NCBI GenBank assembly: GCA_947579665.1
Contig: OX388341.1
Coordinates: forward strand, 7,306,752-7,370,751
Direction: 5' to 3'
Length of the DNA stretch: 64,000 nt
Origin: Sympetrum striolatum
Lineage: Eukaryota > Arthropoda > Insecta > Odonata > Libellulidae
The position numbers were made by a program, and so were the translations under genes. Below are positions 13,300 through 24,700 of this stretch, one piece after another. How positions within the stretch are numbered: position 1 is the first letter of the stretch; each line of letters opens with the position of its first letter. Below the pieces are notes generated by a model. That model did not search any database. It was not told the origin of the DNA and saw only the letters and a program-made list of their open reading frames with translations.

Positions 13300-14024
13300 T
13301 CCTAAAATTTATAAAATATTCCAGCTAATTTTGGACCCCTTATAATGAAAAATGACCTTCTGATCAATCCTTTCCATACAAAAATAAACTTTTATAAATT
13401 GGCGTGAAATACTTTCTTTCAGAAAAAATATCAGGATGCTACCCAAGATTCATACCTTTATCAAAAGTTTGGATAAAAATGGTCTTTTACTTGAATACAG
13501 TATTAAGACAAGGATAAGCAAGATATAGGACATTCATACCATATTACTGGGTGCTATGTACAGTAGATTCATTGCAGCATTTATTCAGACAATGTCTCTG
13601 TTTAAATCACATCTCAAGGTCTTTATATAAGACATCTCTGAAAGCAGCCAATGAGCACTCAAGTACTTAACTTAAAACACATTGCATATTTTCCAAATTA
13701 ACCAATTGAAAGGCTTTGAGAACAATAAATATAAATTTTTCTGTAATAAATTGACCTTCCTTAGAAGTCATTGAAGGGGTAAATTAAGAGTACCTGAAAG
13801 ATATTTCAAAAGATAAAACATATCAAAGCTTTAGACAAATTCAAATATTTGGATTAGGAATACTGCCGTTTCGTTACATCTCAGATGTATATTTTGCACA
13901 TGAAAATTCCGCACACATCGTAAAGAAAATTAATAGTTCCTTCGAGTAGTCATTGATTTAGTAGTAGACTGAAAGAAGGGTAAAGGATGAAGAATACACC
14001 AGAAAATATGCTGTAAATGAAATT
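13300..14024. other. Transposon interior, left: no gene seen
   Basis: AT-rich, non-repetitive sequence between the left subterminal repeats and the 3' end of the minus-strand gene candidate. Stops are frequent in the frames I read. I see no conserved protein motif, tandem repeat or RNA gene. It may hold a decayed 3' flank of the element's gene. Confidence 0.5.
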
Positions 14025-14030
14025 TTTATT
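14025..14030 (-). terminator. Possible polyadenylation signal (AATAAA)
   Basis: AATAAA on the minus strand (TTTATT on the plus strand), about 150 bases past the last stop of the minus-strand gene candidate. The position suits a 3' end, but the hexamer is common in AT-rich DNA. Confidence 0.3.
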
Positions 14031-14177
14031 GTTATGCATTGTTTTAATACATAAATACATTAGTGAATAAATACATATTACAATGAATTTAGGTTTAACA
14101 TAACTGAATTGCAATGAAATCTTAATACAGCAAAGAGAAGCAAAACGATCTGTGATATTGAAAATGAAATCAATTCT

Positions 14178-15141
14178 TCATTCACTTTTGTTATTCACTT
14201 TTGCTGCTGTGGATAAGGTCTTCCTCTTGTGGAACAACTGCCTTAAGTGGATTCTAAGATCGTGTAATATTATCTTCAATCCAGGATAATTCTTCTTATA
14301 ACCCATATCTTGTCCTTTAACCCTTCATTATTCTATCATTTTGTCTAAGAATCTATCAGTCTTCAACGAATACACTAAAGTTCCGGAATTTCTCTTTTTC
14401 TTGCACTAAATAAAACAGGAATAACTATATTAAAATTTGCTTCTTACTATATAACTTCCCATGATACTGCAATACGTACAAACGAGAGTGAAATACAACT
14501 TTCAATGACAGTTGTATTAAGTTTTAAGAAGGCTTAAATTAATTCAAATTAAGGAAATGAAAATGTTTGAGTAACGTAAATAAACACTTAGGTAAAATTC
14601 TCGATAACACGGTAAATCATCGAGAATTTTACCAACAATTGTAAGCAAGCATTAATATTAGGTTATTAAATATTTAATATCTACTAAAGAAGGCAAAAAG
14701 CATCACTTACGTTTCTTTGCTGAGCTTAAAACTGCAGATAATCTCCAGATTGTCACCATCTACACAGTATGGATAACTTTACGTACACGATTTCCCCCAA
14801 CAAATACCCTACATCGGTCGTATAGTAAAACTTAATGCTCCGGATGAACAACCAACATCTTTCATAAAATTGATTGGACGGTGACAAGGATTTTCCTGTA
14901 AAATACAATTAAGAACTCATTTCTAGGTAGTACGTAGTTTGAAACGTGCAATAAATAATCAATGCTTAAATAATGTACTTACAATTCTCTGGTTTCCTTG
15001 GAAAGTGAAAAGATGGAATACATTTACTGCTACTGTGCTGAAATATCCTTTGGGGCGACATAATTCATCGCAATATTCGAAATTGTTTCACAAATTCAAA
15101 ACGATGCAGAGACTAACAATGACGGTTACTCAAATGAGCTA
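14178..15141 (-). pseudogene. Degraded spliced gene candidate inside the transposon
   Basis: Read on the minus strand there is a plausible three-exon structure. Exon 1 (15141-14983) follows TTATTTTTTGTTGGCAG and ends at GTAAGTAC. An 87-base intron ends TTGTATTTTACAG. Exon 2 (14895-14711) ends at GTAAGTG. An intron of about 305 bases ends CCTGTTTTATTTAG, and exon 3 starts at 14405 with a stop at 14178. Exons 1 and 2 join in phase: exon 1 reads ELCRPKGYFSTVAVNVF and exon 2 starts ENPCHRPINFMKDVGC, meets two in-frame stops, then reads SYPYCVDGDNLEIICSF. Exon 3 has two stops and then an open 42-residue tail from ATG at 14306 (MGYKKNYPGLKIILHDLRIH). A frameshift is needed between exon 2 and the exon 3 tail. 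I do not recognise the family. It may be the element's own decayed gene or a captured host fragment. Confidence 0.35.
14591..14633. repeat. Perfect 15-bp inverted repeat (hairpin)
   Basis: GGTAAAATTCTCGAT (14591-14605) is matched by ATCGAGAATTTTACC (14619-14633) with a 13-base loop and no mismatch. It lies in the second inferred intron of the minus-strand gene candidate. It could be a nested small element's ends or a structural relic; its function is unknown. Confidence 0.7.
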
Positions 15142-15239
15142 CTGCCAACAAAAAATAATTCGCGACACTGCTACCACGCTACGAGACTATGAACCGCTCA
15201 AGCTCAAACCAGCAAGATTTGTCAGTTTTCGTGTATGAA

Positions 15240-15760
15240 GGAAAAATGATTGTTTTCCTTATCATTTTGGTAACGTAAAGAAAAATAAACCATGAGAAAT
15301 ATACACGGAAATCAACTTTTTAATAACGTTTGCGATCGATTTCTTAACGATTCGTAAAACATATATGTTTTACGATTCTTTCATATGAATTTGAAAACGG
15401 ATTGATGGATTTCCGATTCCATCGATGGATTTCAAAACGTACCCTTCGTCTGTAATTAATTTTAATTAAATAATCGAGTAAAACGTCGGCTGAATATTTT
15501 TTCATTATTATAAATTCACTTACAGAGATAACAATGGAAAAATAAATAATTTTATGCTGCTTCTTCCTTTAATATGTCATAAATGCATATTTATATTATT
15601 TTTTACTTAATTTGATAATGCTGCGGGTTATTCATCTTCCCTAATAGAATCACAGATTCTGTGTTTTATCCTTCTGCTTTTTTTGTTTTATGAGTAAATG
15701 AATTTGATATGGAAGAAAATCTTTCTTATATAACATTTTATAAATAATAATCTCACGGAA
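15240..15760. other. Transposon interior, right: no gene seen
   Basis: AT-rich sequence between the minus-strand gene candidate and the right subterminal repeats. It holds the 24-bp palindrome described separately, the repeated ATCGATGG/TGATGGATTTC motif near 15402-15432, and a minus-strand GTAAGTG (15523-15517) that could end a further 5' exon. I could not build a coding frame from it. Confidence 0.4.
15352..15375. repeat. Perfect 24-bp palindrome
   Basis: TCGTAAAACATA followed directly by its reverse complement TATGTTTTACGA, with no spacer. It sits upstream of the minus-strand gene candidate, so a dimeric protein-binding site is possible; nothing else supports that. Confidence 0.6.
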
Positions 15761-15809
15761 ATGAATACGTTGTGGCCACGATTATATGACGTTTTGGCAA
15801 TATCCAATG

Positions 15810-15898
15810 TGGTGATGACCACGTTCTTACCACCTTTTTACCACATTCACCACATTCGCCACCAAAATGCCACGTGGCGAAAAGTGGCGAACACGTGG
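15810..15898. repeat. Right subterminal CCACGTGG-like cluster
   Basis: Counterpart of the left cluster but more degenerate: GTGGTGATGACCACG, TACCACATTCACCACATTCGCCACC, one perfect CCACGTGG (15870-15877), AAGTGGCG and ACACGTGG (CACGTG at 15892-15897). The two ends are therefore asymmetric, five perfect octamers against one. Confidence 0.65.
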
Positions 15899-15911
15899 CG
15901 TGTTTGCTGGG
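15883..15911 (-). repeat. Right terminal inverted repeat
   Basis: Ends TGTTTGCTGGG (15901-15911), the inverse of the left end. Read on the minus strand it continues with CGCCACGTGTTCGCCAC, similar to the left repeat with one gap and a few mismatches. Confidence 0.8.
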
Positions 15912-18749
15912 TTGTGCCAATTTATTTAAGAAATAGTATATTTGTTTTCATGATGATTTTTTTTACTAAATGATTTGTTTATTATTTCTACAGAAAAAGA
16001 GAAGAGATATTCTCAATGATGGAGGATATTAGTAAGCTGAAGCCAATCATTAGAGAGCAGAATGAAGTAGGATAGAAAGATGCACAAAGGAGGGTATGCA
16101 AAACAGAAAGAGTCTATTTTAAATTTATTCCTATAAGCATTGGTAATCGTGCATAGAATGATATATTGTGCCAATTAATTTAAGTAATAGTATATTTGTT
16201 TTCATGATGATTTTTAACTAAATGATTTGTTTATTATTTCTACAGAAAATTTGAAGAGATATTCTCAATGATGGAGGATAAGAGTAAGCTGAAGACAATT
16301 TTAGAGAGCAGAATGAACTAGGATAGAAAGTTGGACAAAGGAGGGTATGCAAAACAGAATGAGTCTATTTTAAATTTATTCCTATAAGTATTGTTAATCA
16401 TGCATAGAATGATATATTGTGCCAATTAATTTAAGAAATAGTATATTTGTTTTCATGATGATTTTTAACTAAATGATTTGTTTATTATTTCTACAGAAAA
16501 AGAGAAGAGATATTCTCAATGATGGAGGATAAGAGTAAGTTGAAGACAATCATTAGAGAGCAGAATGAACTAGGATAGAAAGTTGGACAAAGGAGGGTAT
16601 GCAAAACAGAATGAGTCTATTTTAAATTTATTCCTATAAGTATTGCTAATCTTGCATAGAATGATATATTGTGCCAATTAATTTAAAAAATAGTATATTT
16701 GTATTCATGATCATTTTTAACTAAATGATTTGTTTATTATTTCTACAGAAAAAGAGAAGAGATATTCTCAATTATGGAGGATAAGAGTAAGCTGAAGGCA
16801 ATCATTGGAGAACATAATCAATCAGGAGACAAAGTAGGTCAAAGGAGGAAATGCAAAACAGAATTAGTCTATTTTAAATTTATTCCTATAAGTATTGCTA
16901 ATCATGCAAAGAAAGGAATATTGTGCCAATTAATTTAAGAAATAGTATATTTGTTTTCATGATCATTTTTAACTAAATGATTTGTTTATTATTTCTACAG
17001 AAAAAGAGAAGAGATATTCTCAATGATGGAGGATAAGAGTAAGCTGAAGACAATCATTAGAAAGCAGAATGAACTAGGATAGAAAGTTGGACAAAGGAGG
17101 TTATGCAAAACAGAATGAGTCTATTTTAAATTTATTCCTATAAGTATTGCTAATCATGCATAGAATGATATATTGTACCAATAATTTAAGAAATGGTATA
17201 TTTGTTTTCATGATGATTTTTAACTAAATGATTTGTTTATTATTTCTACAGAAAAAGAGAAGAGATATTCTCAATGATGGAGAATATGAGTAAGCTGAAG
17301 ACAATCATTAGAGGGCAGAATGAACTAGGATAGAAAGTTGGACAAAGGAGGTTATGCAAAACAGAATGAGTCTATTTTAAATTTATTCCTATAAGTATTG
17401 CTAATCATGCATAGAATGATATATTGTGCCAATTAATTTAAGAAATAGTATATTTGTTTTCATGATGATTTTTAACTAAATGATTTGTTTATTATTTATA
17501 CAGAAAAAGAGAAGAGATATTCTCAATGATGGAGGATAAGAGTAAGCTGAAGACAATCATTAGAGAGCAGAATGAACTAGGATAGTAAGTTGGACAAAGG
17601 AGGGTATTTAAAACAGAATGAGTCTATTTTAAATTTATTCCTATAAGTATTGCTAATCATGCATAGAATGATATATTGTGCCAATTAATTTAAGAAATAA
17701 TATATTTTTTTTCATGATGATTTTTAACTAAATGATTTGTTTATTATTTCTACAGAAAAAGAGAAGAGATATTCTCAATGATGGAGGATAAGAGTAAGCT
17801 GAAGACAATCATTTGAGAGCAGAATGAACTAAGATAGAAAGTTGGACAAAAGGGGGTATGCAATACAAAATGAGTCTATTTTAAATTTATTCCTATAAGT
17901 ATTGCTAATCATGCATAGAATGATATATTGTGCCAATTAATTTAAGCAATAGTATATTTGTTTTCATGATGATTTTTTACTAAATGATTTGTTTATTATT
18001 TCTACAGAAAAAGAGAAGAGATATTCTCAATGATGGAGGTGAAGAGTAAGCTGAAGACAATCATTAGAGAGCAGAATGAACTAGGATAGAAAGTTGGACA
18101 AAGGAGGGTATGCAAAACAGAATGAGTCTATTTTGAATTTATTCCTATAAGTATTGCTTATCATGCAAAGAATGATATATTGTGCCAATTAATTTAAGAA
18201 ATAGTATCATTGTTTTGATGATGATTTTTAATTTAATGATTTGTTTATTTTTTCTATAGAAAAAGAGAAGAGATATTCTACGAAACGAAGATAAGAGTAA
18301 GCTGAAGGCAATCATTGGAGAACATAATCAATCAGGAGACAAAGTAGGTCAAAGAAGGGAATACAAAACAGAATGAGTCTATTTTAAATTTATTCCTATA
18401 AGTATTGCTAATCATGCTAAGAAAGATATATTGTGCCAATTAATTTAAGAAAAAGTATATTTGTTTTTTATCATCATTTTTAACTAAATGATTTTTTTAT
18501 TATTTCTACAGAAAAAGAGAAGAGATATTCTCAGTGATGGAGGATAAGAGTAAGCTGATTACAATCATTAGAGTGCAGAATGAACTAGGATAGAATGTTG
18601 GACAAAGGAGGGTATGCAAAACAGAATGAGTCTATTTTAAATTTATTCCTATAAGTATTGCTAATCATGCATAGAATGATATATTGTGCCAATTAATTTA
18701 TGAAATAGTATATTTGTTTTCATGATGTTTTTTAACTAAATGATTTGTT

Positions 18750-21700
18750 TATTATTTCTACAGAAAGAGAGAAGAGATATTCTCAATGATGGAGGATAAG
18801 AGTAAGCTGAAGACAATTTATAGAGAGCAGAATGAACTAGTATAGAAAGTTGGACAAAGAAGGGTATGCAAAACAGAATGAGTCTATTTTAAATTTATTC
18901 CCTATATGTATTGCTAATCATGCATAGAATGATACATTGTGCCAATTAATTTAAGAAATAGTATATTTGTTTTCATGATGATTTTTAACTAAATGATTTG
19001 TTTATAATTTCTACAGAAAAAGAGAAGAGATATTCTCAATGATGGAGGATAATAGTAAGCTGAAGGCAATCATTGGAGAACATAATCAATCAGGAGACAA
19101 TGTACGTCAAAGGAGGGAATGCAAAACAGAATGAGTCTATTTTAAATTTATTCCTAAAAGTATTGCTAATCATGCATAGAATGATATATTGTGCCAATTA
19201 ATTTAAGAAATAGTATATTTGTTTTCGTAATCATTTTTAACTAAATGATTTGTTTATTATTTCTACAGAAAAAGAGAAGAGATATTCTCAATGATGGAGG
19301 ATAAGAGTAAGCTGAAGACAAACATTAGAGAGCAGAATGAACTAGGATAGAAAGTTGGACAAAGGAGGGTATGCAAAACAGATTGAGTCTATTTTAAATT
19401 TATTACTATAAATATTGCTAATCATGCATAGAATGATATATTGTGCCAATTAATTTAAGAAATAGTATATTTGTTTTCATGATGATTTTTAACTAAATGA
19501 TTTGTTTATTATTTCTACAGAAAAAGAGAAGAGATATTCACAATGATGGAGGATATGAGTAAGCTGAAGACAATCATTAGAGAGCAGAATGAAGTAGGAT
19601 AGAAAGTTGAACAAAGGAGGGTATGCAAAACAGAAAGAATCTATTTTAAATTTATTCCTATAAGCATTGGTAATCATGTATAGAATGATATATTGTGCCA
19701 ATTAATTTAAGTAATAGTATATTTGTTTTCATGATGATTTTTAACTAAATGATTTGTTTATTATTTCTACAGTAAAATTGAAGAGATATTCTCAATGATG
19801 GAGGATAAGAGTAAGCTGAAGACAATCATTAGAGAGCAGAATGAACTAGGATAGAAAGTTGGACAAAGGAGGGTATGCAAAACAGAATAAGTCTATTTTA
19901 AATTTATTCCTATAAGTATTGCTAATCATGCATAGAATGATATATTGTGCCAATTAACTTATGAAATAGTTTATTTGTTTTCATGATGATTTTTAACTAA
20001 ATGATTTGTTTATTATTTCTACAGAAAAAGAGAAGAGATATTCTCAATGATGGAGGATAAGAGTAAGCTGAAGACAATCATTAGAGAGCAGAATGAACTA
20101 GGATAGAAAGTTGGACAAAGGAGGGTATGCAAAAACAGAATGAGTCTATTTTAAATTTATTCCTATAAGTATTGCTAATCATGCATAGAATGATATATTG
20201 TGCCAATTAATTTAAAAAATAGTATATTTGTATTCATGATCATTTTTAACTAAATGATTTGTTTATTATTTCTACAGAAAAAATAGAAGAGATATTCTCA
20301 ATGATGGAGGATAAGATTAAGCTGAAGGCAATCATTGGAGAACATAATCAATCAGGAGACAATGTAGGTCAAAGGAGGGAATGCAAAACAGAATGAGTCT
20401 ATTTTAAATTTATTCCTAAAAGTATTGTTAATCATGCATAGAATGATATATTGTGCCAATTAATTTAAGAAATAGTATATTTGTTTTCATGATGATTTTT
20501 AACTAAATGATTTGTTCATTATTTCTACAGAAAAAGAGAAGAGATATTCTCAATGATAGAGGATAAGAGTAAGCTGAAGACAATCATTAGAGAGCAGAAT
20601 GAACTAGGATAGAAAGTTTGACAAAGGAGGGTATGCAAAAACAAAATGAGTCTATTTTAAATTTATTCCTATAAGTATTGCTAATCATGCATAGATTGAT
20701 ATATTGTGCCAATTAATTTAAAAAATAGTATATTTGTATTCATGATCATTTTTAACTAAATGATTTGTTTATTATTTCTACAGAAAAAGAGAAGAGATAT
20801 TCTCAATGATGGAGGATAAGAGTAAGCTGAAGGCAATCATTGGAGAACATTATCAATCAGGAGACAATGTAGGTCAAAGGAGGGAATGCAAAACAGAATG
20901 AGTCTATTGTAAATTTATTCCTAAAAGTATTGCTAATCATGCATAGAATGAAATATTGTGCCAATTAATTTAAGAAATAGTATATTTGTTTTCATGATGA
21001 TTTTTAACTTAATGATTTGTTTATTATTTCTACAGAAAAAGAGAAGAGATATTCTACGAAACGAAGAGAAGAGTAAGCTGATTGCAATCATTGGAGAACA
21101 TAATCAATCAGGAGACAAAGTAGGTCAAAGAAGGGAATGCAAAAAAGAATGAGTCTATTTTAAATTTATTCCTATAAGTATTGCTAATCATGCATAGAAT
21201 GATATATTGTGCCAATTAATTTAAGAAATAGTATAATTGTTTTCATGATGATTTGTAACTTAATGATTTGTTTATTATTTCTACAGAAAAAGAGAAGAGA
21301 TATTCTACGAAATGGAAGATAAGATTAAGCTGAAGGCAATCATTGGAGAACATATTCAATCAGGAGTCAAAGTAGGTCAAAGGAGAGAATGCAAAACAGA
21401 ATGAGTCTATTTTAAATTTATTCCTATAAGTATTGCTAATCAGTCATAGAAAGATATATTGTGCCAATTAATTTAAGAAATAGTATATTTGTTTTCATGA
21501 TCATTTTTAACTAATTGATTTGTTTATTATTTCTTCAGAAAAAGAGAAGAGATATTCTCAATGATGGAGGATAATAGTAAGCTGAAGACAATCATTAGAG
21601 AGCAGAATGAACTAGGATAGAAAGTTGGACAAAGGAGGGTGTGCAAAACAAAATGAGTCTATTTTAAATTTATTCCTATAAGTATTGTTAATCATGCTAA

Positions 21701-24700
21701 GAAAGATATATTGTGCCAATTAATTTAAGAAAAAGTATATTTGTTTTTTATCATCATTTTTAACTAAATGATTTGTTTATTATTTCTACAGAAAAAGAGA
21801 AGAGATATACTCAATGATGGAGGATAAGAGTAAGCTGATGACAATCATTAGAGAGCAGAATGAACTAGGGTAGAATGTTGGAAAAAGGAGGGTATGCAAA
21901 ACAGAATGAGTCTATTTTAAATTTATTCCTATAAGTATTGCTAATCATGCATAGAATGATATATTGTGCCAATTAATTTAAGAAATAGTATAATTGTTTT
22001 GATTATGATTTTTAACTTAATGATTTGTTTATTATTTCAACAGAAAAAGTGAAGAGATATTCTACGAAACGAAGATAAGAGTAAGCTGAAGGCAATCATT
22101 GGAGAACATAATCAATCAGGAGACAAAGTAGGTCAAAGAAGGGAATGCGAAACAGAATGAGTCTATTTTAAATTTATTCCTATAAGTTTTGCTAATCATG
22201 CTAAGAAAGATATATTGTGCCAATTAATTTAAGAAAAAGTATATTTGTTTTTTATCATCATTTTTAACTAAATGATTTGTTTATTATTTCTACAGAAAAA
22301 GAGAAGAGATATTCTCAATGATGGAGGATAAGAGTAAGCTGATGACAATCATTAGAGTGCAGAATGAACTAGGATAGAATGTTGGACAAAGGAGGGTATG
22401 CAAAACAGAATGAGTCTATTTTAAATTTATTCCTATAAGTATTGCTAATCATGCATAGAATGATATATTGTGCCAATTAATTTATGAAATAGTATATTTG
22501 TTTTCATGATGTTTTTTAACTAAATGATTTGTTTATTATTTCTACAGAAGGAGAGAAGAGATATTCTCAATGATGGAGGATAAGAGTAAGCTGAAGACAA
22601 TCATTAGAGAGCAGAATGAACTAGTATAGAAAGTTGGACAAAGGAGGGTATGCAAAACAGAATGAGTCTATTTTAAATTTATTCCTTTAAGTATTGCTAA
22701 TCATGCATAGAATGATACATTGTTCCAATTAAATTAAGAAATAGTATATTTGTTATCATGATGATTTTTAACTAAATGATTTGTTTATTATTTCTACAGA
22801 AAAAGAGAAGAGATATTCTCAATGATGGAGGATAAGAGTAAGCTGAAGGCAATCATTGGAGAACATAATCAATCAGGAGACAAAGTAGGTCAAAGGAGGG
22901 AATGCAAAAGAGAATGAGTCTATTTTAAATTTATTCCTATAGGTATTGCTAATCATGCATAGAATAATAAATATACGTCAATTAATTTAAGAAATAGTAT
23001 ATTTGTTTTCATGATGATTTTTAACTAAATGATTTGTTTATTATTTCTACAGAGAAAGAGAAGAGATATTCTCAATGATGGAGGATAAGAGTAAGCTGAA
23101 GACAATCATTAGAAAGCAGAATGAACTAGGATAGAAAGTTGGACAAAGGAGGGTACGCAAAACAGAATGAGTCTATTTTAAATTTATTCCTATAAGCATT
23201 GGTAATCATGAATAGAATGATATATTGTGCCAATTAATTTAAGAAATAGTATATTTGTTTTCATGATGATTTTTAACTAAATGATTTGTTTATTATTTCT
23301 ACAGAAAGAGAGAAGAGATATTCTCAATGATGGAGGATAAGAGTAAGCTGAAGACAATTTATAGAGAGCAGAATGAACTAGTATAGAAAGTTGGACAAAG
23401 AAGGGTATGCAAAACAGAATGAGTCTATTTTAAATTTATTCCCTATATGTATTGCTAATCATGCATAGAATGATACATTGTGCCAATTAATTTAAGAAAT
23501 AGTATATTTGTTTTCATGATGATTTTTAACTAAATGATTTGTTTATAATTTCTACAGAAAAAGAGAAGAGATATTCTCAATGATGGAGGATAATAGTAAG
23601 CTGAAGGCAATCATTGGAGAACATAATCAATCAGGAGACAATGTACGTCAAAGGAGGGAATGCAAAACAGAATGAGTCTATTTTAAATTTATTCCTAAAA
23701 GTATTGCTAATCATGCATAGAATGATATATTGTGCCAATTAATTTAAGAAATAGTATATTTGTTTTCGTAATCATTTTTAACTAAATGATTTGTTTATTA
23801 TTTCTACAGAAAAAGAGAAGAGATATTCTCAATGATGGAGGATAAGAGTAAGCTGAAGACAAACATTAGAGAGCAGAATGAACTAGGATAGAAAGTTGGA
23901 CAAAGGAGGGTATGCAAAACAGATTGAGTCTATTTTAAATTTATTACTATAAATATTGCTAATCATGCATAGAATGATATATTGTGCCAATTAATTTAAG
24001 AAATAGTATATTTGTTTTCATGATGATTTTTAACTAAATGATTTGTTTATTATTTCTACAGAAAAAGAGAAGAGATATTCACAATGATGGAGGATATGAG
24101 TAAGCTGAAGACAATCATTAGAGAGCAGAATGAAGTAGGATAGAAAGTTGAACAAAGGAGGGTATGCAAAACAGAAAGAATCTATTTTAAATTTATTCCT
24201 ATAAGCATTGGTAATCATGTATAGAATGATATATTGTGCCAATTAATTTAAGTAATAGTATATTTGTTTTCATGATGATTTTTAACTAAATGATTTGTTT
24301 ATTATTTCTACAGTAAAATTGAAGAGATATTCTCAATGATGGAGGATAAGAGTAAGCTGAAGACAATCATTAGAGAGCAGAATGAACTAGGATAGAAAGT
24401 TGGACAAAGGAGGGTATGCAAAACAGAATAAGTCTATTTTAAATTTATTCCTATAAGTATTGCTAATCATGCATAGAATGATATATTGTGCCAATTAACT
24501 TATGAAATAGTTTATTTGTTTTCATGATGATTTTTAACTAAATGATTTGTTTATTATTTCTACAGAAAAAGAGAAGAGATATTCTCAATGATGGAGGATA
24601 AGAGTAAGCTGAAGACAATCATTAGAGAGCAGAATGAACTAGGATAGAAAGTTGGACAAAGGAGGGTATGCAAAAACAGAATGAGTCTATTTTAAATTTA

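Larger units (their letters stand above)
13118..15911. mobile_element. DNA-transposon-like insertion with terminal inverted repeats
   Basis: The only non-satellite DNA in the window (2,794 bp). It begins CCCAGCAAACA and ends TGTTTGCTGGG, which are exact inverted repeats. It sits cleanly in one monomer: the expected GATATATTGTGCC is split into GATATATT and TTGTGCC, so TT (13116-13117 and 15912-15913) is present twice and may be a 2-bp target-site duplication. Both ends carry CCACGTGG-type subterminal repeats. The interior has a higher GC patch near 15000-15230, a degraded minus-strand gene candidate and no intact transposase frame, so it is probably non-autonomous or decayed. I cannot assign a superfamily; a 2-bp TT duplication with CCC..GGG ends is not the usual Tc1/mariner (TA) or piggyBac (TTAA) pattern. 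No second copy is in the window. Confidence 0.8.

Noticed and set aside
13136..13345. Plus-strand frame of 70 codons at the left transposon end
   Set aside because: GTG start; it translates the CCACGTGG subterminal repeats.
14939..15238. Plus-strand frame of 99 codons inside the transposon, with AATAAA at 15284
   Set aside because: It starts at TTG, and no ATG gives a comparable length. I recognise no domain, and it overlaps the minus-strand splice-signal structure that I find somewhat more coherent. It remains a possible alternative.
15761..15973. Frame of 70 codons crossing the right transposon end
   Set aside because: It runs from subterminal repeats across the boundary into the satellite, so it is a chance fusion.
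18260..18300. CENP-B-box-like site in TTCTACGAAACGAAG
   Set aside because: It does not fit the TTCG....A..CGGG core; the CGGG part is missing.
19489..19701. Recurring minus-strand frame of 70 codons (also 24030, 41180, 57562, 60843; 61-codon versions at 4615 and 31875)
   Set aside because: It starts at TTG, is a six-frame reading of the satellite, and its recurrence follows block duplication. It has no recognisable domain and is antisense to the exon-like block.
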